A stretch of 64,000 bases of DNA from Ischnura elegans (Eukaryota; Arthropoda; Insecta; Odonata; Coenagrionidae). The notes under the pieces are model-generated. The model worked only from the letters and a program-made list of their open reading frames with translations. It did not search any database and was not told the origin of the DNA. The stretch is from the NCBI RefSeq assembly GCF_921293095.1, contig NC_060251.1:54205585-54269584 (forward strand), in the 5' to 3' direction. A program made the translations under genes and the position numbers. Below are positions 49,901 through 59,389 of this stretch, in pieces (within the stretch, counting starts at the first letter, position 1; every line of letters begins with the position of its first letter).

Positions 49901-52900
49901 CTCTTCCCCTTGCGTATTTATAATAACCATTCAAGACTACTTATCGGGTTCACTGCTCGCGTCTCCACTCAAACACTGCCGGATGGTACAGTACTCCACA
50001 ACTCCACTCTCTGCCGGATATCTTCTCGACGATCCCTCTCTCGATCTTTCTCCACCTTTTTTATTTTATTCACGCGTCCTTCCTTCTATCGGTTCTCTCT
50101 CTTGTGGGCGCCTCCTTTTTCTTTGCGTCCTCTCTTTTTTTCTTATTCTGCCGATCTCATAAAACACGTCTTTTTCGTAGCTCTCTCAACCCACGACTCC
50201 CCTTGTGTATTTCTTTTCCGCATCCCTCACTACCATTCTTGCCTCCTCACTACCATTGTTAATTTCAAATTATTTAAACAAACAACATGGTGGCTTGTTT
50301 ACAACCTTTCACAACTAATATGATTTTTCCAGACTTAATATCATTTTCCCTGACATGACATGTCCATTCCCAGATTTTCCGGAAGAGTGGCTACCCTCCG
50401 CTGATATTCACTTGTTATCATTATTGAGCATCACTCGATGTTATAGAAAAACTGCACATACTAACCTTAATCAGAACGTCATCCACATTGTTAGAGGCTG
50501 ATAACCTTGAATTCATTGCAGGACTACAATTTAGATGTGGTGAATCTCTTGATTTGATGCTTTCATACTTGCATAACAATTCAGTGAGGCACACTAATGA
50601 ATCTTCCTCATTGTAAAACTAAAAGAAGAGAGATGAAAGTTAATGAGAGCAATATGGTAAACAGTATAAACAATGGTTAAATGTATGCATGCATTTATTT
50701 TCATGCAAAATTAGGCAGTCTTGAGACTGACCAGGGAGGTCTAGTCATACAGTGCATAATGAAAAATTACATGAATGTGTATCTACTATAATCCAGTATT
50801 AGGCAACACTTGGGGTAGGTTATTTAATCATTTTAATTGCCATATATGTAATCAGTCCTGATGCTAATGTACATAAGGATTATTTTCAAAGAAATTTTCA
50901 TAAAGCTCAGCAATAGGGTGGTTTCCTATTACCTATTTTTTTATTGCCTAAATCGAAAGATTATTACTCCTGGAATACATTTTAGATTCTTAAATGATAG
51001 ATTCTTAAATGACGATATCTATTTTTTGCGATTAATTGAAAAGTGAAAATTTTCAAATACGCAAAAACGTGACGGCTAAGTATGAATGCTGGGAAAAGCC
51101 CATGTGACGTCATTCTGGTTCCCGCTTTCGACGTATGAGGTGACCTTGGGGCGAGGATATTGTGCACCACTGCGATGCTGGCCGCTAGCAGGTGGCGCTT
51201 GGCTTAAATAAGGATTATTAATACCTTACCAAACGAAGGAAACTTTCCGACCATAGGCAGTTTTAATAGGTGATTATTAAGAGATGTTTCCCTGAAGTAT
51301 GTGCCTCATGCATGCATTGGTAATCTCAGACGATGTAAAACTCCTATCTACTCGTACAGAAACTTGGTCCCTGTGATGTCACGTGGAGTGGCATTGCATG
51401 GGCGCCAATCTGGCCTTTTTCATATGAGGTTAAAATAGACCATTAACATTCGTCTGAACTGGCATTTCTAAAACCAAATAATTTGTATATTATGAATACA
51501 TTAATGGTGGGTAACGAATCGCAATCAATGCCTTTCGTTTTCTTTGATGAAGGAAACTACCCTATTATTCCAATAGTAAAAAAGTGAAGCATTAATTAAT
51601 GTTGGTAAAAGCAATTAATTACTCAAATTATTAAATGTTATTAATGAATTTAACTATATGTCATTGACTATTTGTTGTTATTAATATTATTTATCATCTA
51701 TTGCTGACATAGTTAAATGTGTTTGTGTGGATTATCAGTTTCAACATGACAGTTCTGTTTAATAAATCCTGGGCATCCAGTTTGAGTATTTAATCAGGAT
51801 GGAACCACATCTGCAAGCACATATCAACAGGTTGTGTGCCCAGTTGCCTAAGCAATATAAAGATAAAACATCTTGAAAGCATACAATGAGAAAGGAAATA
51901 AAATTCAATTCAGTGAGCTTGTCTTTGACTTGTGAGTGCCAGCCATCTTATGCCAACTGCTGATTTTGAAATTTGGGAAAATGGAGCAAATGGAAGAGGA
52001 GAGACATTAGATTCCATTATTGGACAGAAAGAATATGATGATTCTGTATAGAAATATTTTTAGATGAGAGGGAAGTGTTAGAATATGTCGAAGAATACTT
52101 AAAAACACTTAATGAGGTTGTAGTTTCAGAGGTTGGAGATAAGGTATCTCAGAATTAAAAAAGAAGAAAAGGCACAGAAAATTAGATGTGACGCTAAAAA
52201 GTGCAAAAGCTAAGTTATTCAGTGGATCACAGATGACCAATTGAAAATTCTTAAGGGCAAGAAATCAGGGTATGAGATCTGGAAAGCACTGGAAGAAAGA
52301 TTTCAAAGGACGACAGCCACTAGCTACATCAATCTTGCCAGAAAAAAAGAAACTGCAAAGGATAGTGCATCAGCCATCCCAAGAAATATTTGAAGAAAAT
52401 TGCTTACAATTTGATCAAGCAATATGGGTTCTGAAGCAGTGTGGTGATAGCAATAACTATGAAGGCATGGTAATTTAGTTTCTGTTAAACATGCCTACCG
52501 AGTGTGATACCATTGGTAACAGCCCTATATACTATGACAACTAAAGGGCTATCAAAGGACTTTGTCAGACAGCAGATTGATGAGTATGAAGCTAACAAGA
52601 GATCAAAGAAGAGCAAATGATCTCCAACGGTACCCAAAATTATCTGGTTTCTCTATATGTCAAAATAGTGTCAGTTGACCATTTCCACTGCAATTGACCT
52701 GCCACAACTGCTAGAGTACGAATCATTTCATTGCTGAATGTTTCATGGTGGGAGGAGGAGCACATTACGGTGGACTGAGCAGTAGGAGAAATTGAGGGAG
52801 ACCTTGTGGTGGCTGCGGAGCCTAGCCGGTTTTGTTCAATAAATCTTTGACATCGAGTTTGAGTATGTATTTAATTAGAACTATATCTGCAAGCACATTT

Positions 52901-55900
52901 CAACAGTTGAAGGTCAAAGGATTCAGAAAAAAACCTCCACCCAGCATATGGACGGTTTTAACATTCCAAAAATCATGAATACGTCTTACCTTTAGCCTGG
53001 CATCATCATTTTTTGCCATTATATTCCCCAAAACATAGCAAAGTCGTACAATTATGTCTTGCCTGCCTGGAAACTTTTTTAGAAGTTTTACTAGAGTTTT
53101 TATGCTACATTCATATTCCATTATTGCAGAACAACAAACATCATGGGTTGACAATATACTGAAAATCACACAAGTGAGATAATTATCAATAATACTCAAA
53201 ATGAATTATAAAAAAAAAACATTTTTATGACACTTGACATGCATACCAATCTTACCTCAAGGTCCGTGAAGCATTACTGACAATGTCCACATCACACGAA
53301 AAGAGATACAAGGCGCTGCAGAGTTCATTGACAACTCCGGAGGTTACAAATGCATTTGGGAATGGATCATCTTCTTCTCCGGCAACATTTCGTAGAGCTC
53401 CAGTCATTTGAAACAGAGCATGACAAGTTTGCTCAGATATTATTCCCCCATCCATTTTCTGAAAATTCAAATAAAAGCAATGATGAGCTTGCTCAAAATG
53501 AAAAAAATATGCAGCATCAATAAAATAAAAGGAGCATTTCCGTGAGATACATTGAATTTCTCTGCATAAGCGAGTTCAAATTTATTATCATCATCACAAA
53601 AAAATTAGGCAAAAAAAATCCACATAGAAAAAATCATTAGCCTCAACCACGATTCAAAACCAGATTTCCAGTTGAGTGCTCTAGCCAGTTAAGCTACCGA
53701 GGCATCATTCTCCTTGTGGAAATTTTATTTAAATTAGGTTTATGCCATGGTGAAATATTATTTTAAGCTTCTTTTGGCTTGCAACTATGAATTTGTTTTG
53801 TTTTGCAACATTTTTCTCCACACTTCAGCAGACATCTTCAGGTGAAATGTAAAGATAGAGCCTTTTTCGCCTTCTCATATTGGCTGCGTTGGCGCCAAAC
53901 TATGAATATACGTATGTATATGGCTGTGCTGGCCTATCCTACTGCAGTAACATGATAGGCCAATAATGCAGCAATGAGATGGACCAACACACACTATGTC
54001 GTTCAGCACCATGAGAGTATGTACATATTAGAAGGCAAAACAGCCTCTCCTCATAATTCACCTGGACATGACACCAGGAAAGTTGGCAAAAACTGTTTTA
54101 AAGCAACAATTATTCCTGGCTGCAACCCCAAGAGAGCTCTCTATGTACTAAACCAAGAGTAAAGACAGAATGGAAAAATTCATAGATACAAATTTTACCA
54201 ACCCATTTGTTTATGACTTTCATATGAAGAACCATCAACTCGAGAGCCCCAAAACCTAAGATTTTCCTCAGTAAAGATGAATTCATTAGAAGAAATTTCA
54301 AGGCCCCATATCCATATACACAAGCTTCAGCATCTTCCATGGGCTCAGCTGTCCCCAATACATTTACAAACAACTCTGCAAAGTAAAATGATTCATAAAA
54401 CATGGCCATAATTGAAAAAACACATAGACATACACAGTGAAGTCTGATAATCTACACCCATCATGGCACAAAATGAAAAACCTAGTAAATAAACAGCAGA
54501 ATTAAAATGGAATATTTAATCAATTTATGTTTTAATGATGACAAAAATGAGCCAGGCTTCCAACATAAGGCAAATTGACACAACTAGTCAAGATCACAAG
54601 GAGAGAAATGGAATAGAGGAAGTCTAGGCAGTTGGGGAAGTGAAAGCAGAGATGAAGGGAGTAGCGATCGCATGGGTCACAGCCAGGCATACCCCTGAAT
54701 AGACAGTTTGCTATAGTATATGAAGAAGAGGGAATGCAAGTGCAATGACATTGTCACCACTAAAGAGATCTGCAGTTGAAGCATGATTAAAATATCACCA
54801 TTAACTGCTACACTCAGCCTAAAAATTGACTTCCCCACCATTTTGGTGCAGGGTATAGGCAGGTGCAGGGAATATAACAGGGTCCTATGAGGGGCAAATC
54901 AAGACCTGGATACAGTGACAGTTATTGTCACCTACCAGAGGTGCCCCGTGAACTTTGATCAACTAATAAATAAACTGTCAATGGAAAAATGAAGAAAAAA
55001 TCAAAGAGCTGTTACCCCAGTTAGTTAATACCTAAAACTCCTCTCAGCCTAATAAGGCAAATCCTAGCATTAGAGGGGGAGAGAGAAGGAGAATATTGAG
55101 AACTAAGCAATACCTTAAGTGCAAGAAAAATAATCAACATCAATGGCATTATCTTACCCAGTATATTTCCTTTGTGGAATAAATTGTCATTTTCATCACT
55201 TCTAGCAACCTTAAAGATCAATTTGCATACAGCAGCTAGATTATGCCCAGTAACACCAAGCTGTAAGAGAAGATAAGGATGTACAAATTTCAATATCATA
55301 ATGTCAATTTTTCATAGCCTAAGCATTTACGTCTTCCTAAAATAGACAATGGATTGGCTCTTACTTATCTGTCTCCATAAGTTCCAAGAGAACAATCAAA
55401 AATGCATTCCATCAATGAAAAGTAATGAAGTAAATACAGTGCATATGAAGGTGTATGTAGAGAAAAAAACTGATGCTAAAATTAATCATCTAATAAACAT
55501 CTTCTCTCATTTCTCTTCATAAGGGACTGAATATTTGTGAGATGAATAATTTCAAGATAATTTCACTTATTGCAACAGAGGGAGATATGTATATGCATAA
55601 GACAAAAAAGTAGTGATTGCAGAATATATGCTTACCCCCATAATTATGCGTGCCAATTCCAGAAGTAACTCATTTGAGGACCGTTCAACAAACTTATATA
55701 AGGACTGAAGAATAACACTTTTCTTCTTTGAACCTAATTTAGTACCCAGTAGATTATTACAATCTAATATCTCGTAAAGTTTTTCCAGGAGGGTAATTAC
55801 TTTGGAATCGTTGTTTTCTGTAAGTAGGGAGATAATCTAATATAAAAATAGGAATCCTTCAAATAAATACATCAAATATTTGAAATATATAAATTTTAAG

Positions 55901-57898
55901 TATCTCACTGAACAATAACTTTGTTGAAAATTATTTAATCATTTACAATGAGCCTTACCTATTAAAGATTCTCCATTAAGTCTCAGAATTATTTCCTCAA
56001 TTTGGTCAAAACAAATACGCTTCTCTTCATTTTCTCCATGACGAGAAACACCTTTGAGAGACTTCTTTTTCATATCTCCAACACTTGATTCATTACATTT
56101 TTTATGGTCAGTATCGCTGGTAGAGGATTTGGGAGCATTATTGTTCACCTTGGATTCACTGTTGGTGGCTTGAATGTCTTCACCATCAACAAAGTTTTGA
56201 GAAGGAAAAAGTTCACCTATTCCATTGTTACTCCCAGCTGCTAGCATGCTTGCGGGTTTGCAAAGTGGTGAAGCACCAGATTTACTTGCAATTTCTGACT
56301 GATCGCCATCATCTATATTTGATTTCTTTGCCTTCTGCTTCTTATTCTTGACTTTAGTATCAAAGCTATGAGTTTTGCATACAATTTTGGGTTTTTCTAC
56401 AGCATCAGTGGGAACTTTTTCTTCATCCTCTTCTGGCACTAATTAAAGTGAAAGAAAAATTTGTCTCCAAAAGTATTCACTGCAAAGAATCAGGATGGGG
56501 GAGGGCAACAGCCTCCTCTACCCATGAAAATTTAATTATATGCTGTAACCAGTCTCACTCGGACATTAGACAAGATGCATGCTGAACAGGATTTTCAAAT
56601 GCTGAGGAGAGCCCAATTGAATTTTATACAAACAATATGTAGGCCTGAGCGAGTTTAGTAAAGTCCTTGATACAATCCTACATCAATGCACCCTCTCAAG
56701 CAAATGAACCCCCCACCATTTTTTTGGGTGACAGCGTGGATAGAAGGCTATAACAATATCTTAAACTGCTAGAAATAGATTGCACAATTTTTTAAATCCA
56801 GATGAATTAAGAAAAAACAAGTATGAGAAAAAACTCTTTGAATTCTTACCATTATTAAGAGATGCAGAATGAAACTGACGACGAACATGTCGTGAAGTTT
56901 TCAATTCATGTTTCACAGGTATAGCTAAATCTGGCAATTTCACTTTGCTGTGGTTACTCAATGGCAAGCATACAGATGGCAAGGGATATTCCACAGTTTC
57001 ACTAGGTCTTAGAAGCAACTGAACTGGACGTGGAGGTTTAGTTATGAGCCATGGCACTGGTTTCGCTGCTTCAGTATCTATTTTTTCAGTTTGAAGATAT
57101 TTCAGACTGTGGGAAAGATTTAAACATCATCAGCATCTAATGAAAAAATAATATGCACTTTCACGATGCAATATCATCAACAGTGGCATATGCAGCCTGT
57201 CTGTTTATTACATCCCTCCAGAAAGGCCAAGAACCTAACATGTCTGGTCCTGTTCATAGTGGTGGGCTCGAGAACCCCCCCAATTATTAAGACACATAAA
57301 ACATTTAATTGAGCATGGAGCAGGGGAAAGTCTACAAGTATGTAACAAATTATCATACCAATGCTGACAACTGTTTGCCCTTTTGTTTAAATAATAAATT
57401 ATACAAAGGATTTATTTGAAGATGAAGATTTTCGATTATGAAAAGTGTTAAAATTACTTAAAAACCCTCTATTTATTAGTACCCTGTTTTTCAAAAATTT
57501 TCCCCCACTCCCCTGGTTTTGAGCCCTCCCCCCAGACAAAATTCCTGGCTACGCCACAGCCTGTTCATAAGGCTGTGCATGAAATAAATAGCAACAACTT
57601 CTTTGGAGGGGGGATAACACCCTTGCCATATGGTTTTCACATACCTGACAGAACTCGGCGGCCGACTAACTCCAACTCTTCCGGTCCCACCAAACAATCG
57701 CCTTTGGCTTTCTTTGGGAGTGAAGGGTCTTCGGGTGTCGACGGCGCGGATACCGCCTGGGGCCATAGCCACCATACCGTTTCTTTTTCCAGCCATTTCA
57801 GTCCGCGCTGCGCTTATTATTTCGGCGCAAGATCGCACAGACGGTGGGAGTTCATAGAACGCTAAGCCGCCTTTCTGGCGCTGAATTTTCGTGCCCAT
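40985..57898 (-). CDS. ARMC2: Armadillo repeat-containing protein 2 homolog
   Basis: Coding exons: 57898-57645, 57106-56850, 56438-55959, 55817-55636, 55260-55158, 54375-54203 (or 54199), 53458-53256, 53158-52990, 50618-50466, 48964-48709, 48178-48065, 47956-47815, 46897-46737, 41178-40985; about 946 residues, human 867. The N terminus has the family signature AEIISAAR and RRPFTPKESQRRLFGG; a charged linker follows in exon 3; then armadillo repeats (LAAVCKLIFKVARSDENDN, YVLGNIMAKNDDARLK, AVRVFGNLSHSKEV, LVNMMSDPDKRRVF). ARMC2 is known to escort radial spokes in ciliary transport and is needed for sperm flagella. Only the exon 6/7 junction is awkward: the good GTAAAA donor breaks phase, while GTTGGT four bases earlier keeps it. 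A 5' untranslated exon ends at 58,180. Confidence 0.9.
41243..41500. mobile_element. CAGTGGCGTAACTA-type element, perfect 8-bp duplication
   Basis: Ends CAGTGGCGTAACTATGG and, as reverse complement, CAGTGGCATAACTAG. Perfect target duplication GTACAAGC at 41,235-41,242 and 41,501-41,508. Same subfamily as 1,068-1,330. In the last intron of ARMC2, 65 bp before the final exon. Confidence 0.82.
41995..46494 (-). mobile_element. Ty3/gypsy-family LTR retrotransposon, looks whole
   Basis: LTRs 41,995-42,155 and 46,334-46,494 are 161 bp, begin TG, end CA and appear identical base for base. A 5-bp target duplication ATCCT flanks the element (41,990-41,994 and 46,495-46,499). A purine-rich tract lies beside the 3' LTR and a primer-binding-type segment (TGGCGACGAGG) beside the 5' LTR. 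A single long gag-pol reading frame lies between. There is no envelope. It looks whole and very young. It sits in the last intron of ARMC2 in the same orientation as the gene. Confidence 0.93.
42206..46174 (-). CDS. gag-pol frame of the Ty3/gypsy element
   Basis: Parts in order: a gag region, CCHC zinc knuckles (CFNCGGPHYANSC and CTHCGKDGHSVKFC), an aspartic protease, a reverse transcriptase with YLDDILIY, RNase H, and an integrase with an HHCC finger. Gag and pol are in one continuous frame of about 1,322 codons, an arrangement found in several gypsy clades. No chromodomain and no envelope were seen. This is part of the mobile element, not a host gene. Confidence 0.9.
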   Translation of the reverse strand: MSIGVFDQSVESISTYLLRLNSYMRTLRPPVEDLGKKDFLIGHIGGAALEKLAVNLHPLTPDQLTYEQLVEELKTIFTPVRFFRAERLIFQRRVREPNESFSEYALALKKLAATCDFGNSMEDRLIDQFLYGLNSEEITTKLAGENVPFKRFVAKACYMEGSAEYAKSTGDSPASVSVINKRSQPHCKPLSPKNIVKCFNCGGPHYANSCDKPLKCTHCGKDGHSVKFCRQKSKDKFKMKKMVKSVLEQTPEESSDEDCHRYVGLLQLHQVQGTQRNRRTLTVQINGAPVTMQIDSAADASCVGEDIYKKHLSHLKLTPTSRLYNCSSAPLSLLGECQVNVMFEGIEYVLPLVVHKGKFHCLMGLPWLEVLPINWYSLFPKKAVNVVANGKTVLEDLKKEFPSVFSGKPGLIKGYVAQIVLKPDSVPVFVSHRQVPIPLRDKVRKELEKMVEQGILEPTTNTQWGTPIVVVPKSNGEVRICGDYSCSVNRCLSMDHYPLPLIDDLSLLKGECFCKIDLSQAYLQLAVGKESQSILTLSTHVGCFKVKRMLYGIASAPAIFQQTVEKILQGISNLFVYLDDILIYAENWCDCSSVLKQVLGRLAQHNIVINVPKCEFFVNRVIFLGHVLDSHGLHVEESKVKAIVNMGAPSNVSELSSFLGAVKFYYKFLPDASTFMEPLNKLLKKDFPWSWGKEQKEAFAKCKTALSSSQVLIPYALKLPIRLTCDASQVGAGAVLSHILPSGEERPVGFASKTFTSTERNYAQVEREAAAVIFGVTHFNKFLWGREFELVTDHSSLTIIFGSKTGVKPLAAARLQRWAVLLHGYRFKIVYKKGINIPHADVLSRLPLADDTPVESPENVICLVKTLGVPLNAQLIVLATEKDPDLLKVRMYIQHGWPSKCDDLRLQPYFKRQLELSINNQCVTYGSKVCIPKALQRDVLNLLHDQHPGMSKMKALARGYVYWPTLDQDIEIMVASCEPCQQVQNSLPQIPFSRWAWPKSKWERVHADFCYVENKTLLIVVDAYSKWPIVAIMKETSSSAVIEKLESMTAAYGLFKVFVSDNGPPFQSQEISEFLTSMGAKHLFSPPYLPRANGQAEKTVQHVKQALKKSVLDKSCEVLSLQRRINKFLMAYRTTPHTVTKIEPAELFLGRKLRTKLSLLNPMSIVEDRVTSCNEKVASKHNTKLPELKEGDTVWTQGVKHNVKQWKPATIVKQVSAKSFDVLCDGKLKKNVSLQFLRPRIVSCEDKRNEFTPPANVNTEEVAKIPLPQNDISESDSPGSATHENTHEPLPRSPVLAKPCSTPLSRPSRKRQPPKYLNDFLM
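47317..47577. mobile_element. CAGTGGTGGATAC-type element, perfect 8-bp duplication
   Basis: Ends CAGTGGTGGATACAGA and, as reverse complement, CAGTGGCGGATACAGATG. Perfect target duplication ATTGAATC at 47,309-47,316 and 47,578-47,585. Non-coding, between ARMC2 exons 12 and 13. Confidence 0.82.
49019..50465 (-). other. ARMC2 intron 9
   Basis: No element could be bounded. From about 49,900 to 50,260 the plus strand is strongly pyrimidine-rich and GC-richer than its surroundings, giving a 137-codon Ser/Phe-rich open frame that looks like a by-product of composition. Confidence 0.35.
50912..51566 (+). mobile_element. AATAGGG inverted-repeat element, copy E
   Basis: Full-length copy (655 bp) in ARMC2 intron 8, with both AATAGGG ends. 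Retains one TGACGTCA site (near 51,105); the second reads TGATGTCACGTGG. Confidence 0.78.
51740..52906 (+). mobile_element. Fossil Ty1/copia-type element, internally reduced
   Basis: Two similar LTR-end segments (about 51,745-51,827 and 52,830-52,906, sharing AGTTTGAGTAT and ATCTGCAAGCACAT) flank gag-like sequence. The left one is followed by GGTTGTGTGCCCAG, like the initiator-methionine tRNA primer site of copia elements. The gag-like part resembles copia gag (GYEIWKALEERFQ). It lacks most of the element and is broken many times, so it is old. Limits are approximate. Confidence 0.55.
53640..53703 (-). pseudogene. tRNA-like fragment
   Basis: The minus strand begins GCCTCGGTAGCTTAACTGG, with an A-box-like TAGCTTAACTGGCTAGAGCA, a B-box-like GGTTTTGAATC and a closing TTGAGGC that pairs with GCCTC. 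The variable and T-arm region is too short for a functional tRNA. It is either a tRNA pseudogene or the head of a SINE; the following minus-strand sequence contains CACCTGAAGATG. Confidence 0.5.
57257..57559. mobile_element. GTGGCGTAGCCAGG-type element, perfect 8-bp duplication
   Basis: Left end TAGTGGTGGGCTCG, right end as reverse complement CTGTGGCGTAGCCAGG. Perfect target duplication CCTGTTCA at 57,249-57,256 and 57,560-57,567. In ARMC2 intron 1. Confidence 0.72.
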
Positions 57899-58180
57899 TT
57901 CTTGATGAACGCGACGTACTTGCCGATAATTATCTTGCGGCAACCTGCGGCAGGAGCGGGATTTTGAAAAATACTACCTCTCTTTCAAAGCGAAAATAAG
58001 CTAAGGCTAACATTTAAATTGAATGTATAATTATTCCATCGCCACGGAAGATATTAGATTAATCTTGAAAGAAACTCATCATAATGATGTGTCGTCAATT
58101 TCGCTAGAGTACGAGATAAGTCGACCGATTGAACATCATCCGATAATAAGATAAATCAAATTCACTATTCATTACTTACC
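57899..58180 (-). other. ARMC2 5' untranslated exons and intron
   Basis: A strong donor (AAAGCAG|GTAAGTAATG) ends an upstream exon at 58,180, and an acceptor (CTGCCGCAG) starts the first coding exon at 57,954. In the ARMC2 frame the upstream exon has a stop close to its end, so translation should start at 57,898. Confidence 0.55.
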
Positions 58181-59142
58181 TGCTTTTCTTCTGCACTTGA
58201 GAATTTTATGCATAACTACGCCGCATGCGGAACAGTCGCAGAGTATACAAGTGCCGCGAACAGAAGTTATGCAGCGGAAGAACGACTTATGCCCAGGCGT
58301 TCAAAATACCACCGCTACCGATTCACGAAAAATCGATTTTTCGGTCGTCACGAAGCAGCAGATAATAAGGATCAATACCTTAGTCTCACGCAAGAATATT
58401 CCGAGAAAATGTATTCATGAACTAAATGAATAACTGTACGCTTCCAGCGACGACTTTTCTCTTTCTCCAAGAGCGCAAATCGGGAACAAATTTACCATGA
58501 CCAATCGTAACACCACCGCAGCAATCTACGCAACTATAACGACGTGGTAACCAAGACAACAATAGAGTGGTACTTAGGTCCGTGAGAAAATAATTCCTCA
58601 CAAAAAGTTCGAGTGTCAGCAATTTACATTTTAAACCGATGTGGTAACTCGCTACATTTTTCCTGTGATAAATATAAACATTTAATACGGCGTATTCATA
58701 CTAAAAAACTGCGCAATCAACAATTATCACCCCAAAAATAAAAATATTAGATTGGGCAGAGCTTCCATCCAAATATGGGGTAAATTCCTTTAAAATCCGA
58801 AGTACTGATTTGAAAATTACATGATTTTCGGACTAACATTTTAAAGCAAGCTTGAAAGAAAACACAATTATTTTTTAATGCCGAACAAAAATTATGGAGA
58901 TTATTTAATGGGATTAGGCATTTAAAACAGCCATCTACTGAAAATATAGCATTCACTTAGAGTTAAATCATGTTTATCATCACGAGGGCACTAATTGCTT
59001 AGAGTCGGCTTTAATTATTAATGTCCTTGCAATTATTGTATCCTGTCCATATCATTCTACCCACGAAACCCCGTCCTCTCCGTCACTTGCCAAACACATA
59101 TGCTTCCCTCTCCCACAGTTTTCTGAGTCCCTTCCTGTCTTA
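58181..59142. other. ARMC2 upstream region, no gene seen
   Basis: Relatively CpG-containing sequence to about 58,620, consistent with a promoter, then AT-rich DNA. Overlapping open frames of 66-78 codons have no family resemblance. Confidence 0.35.
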
Positions 59143-59372
59143 AGGCTGTTTTACACCGGGCATATGGAATTGCACAGGTTGCAAGTACATTAATTTCTCT
59201 TCATGGCATAGAATTACATGAAGGAAATTAAAACAGGGACTATTTTGCCATCTCACGTCCACACATTCTCATGTGTGTTCTAGCAATTCATCGCTATACA
59301 GGATGCAATTTTTGACTGCACCTTTGTGCACATGTCAGATAACGCAAGTAAATGCCCAGTGTAAAACGGCCT
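59143..59372. mobile_element. Harbinger-like short inverted-repeat element
   Basis: Ends AGGCTGTTTTACACCGGGCA and, as reverse complement, AGGCCGTTTTACACTGGGCA. Flanks TTA and ATA are compatible with a 3-bp TWA target duplication. A partial second copy of the left half and its upstream flank lies at about 59,630-59,760. Confidence 0.55.
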
Positions 59373-59389
59373 ATAGAACTTGCTAAATC

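Noticed and set aside
51740-52906. Host gene with a short coding exon at 52,272-52,478
   Set aside because: The sequence resembles copia gag and is flanked by LTR-like segments, so it is a decayed element.
53640-53703. Functional tRNA gene
   Set aside because: The variable loop and T-arm are too short and the B box is imperfect.
57899-57943. ARMC2 start upstream of the ATG at 57,898
   Set aside because: The longer frame begins at TTG, not ATG, and the upstream exon has an in-frame stop.
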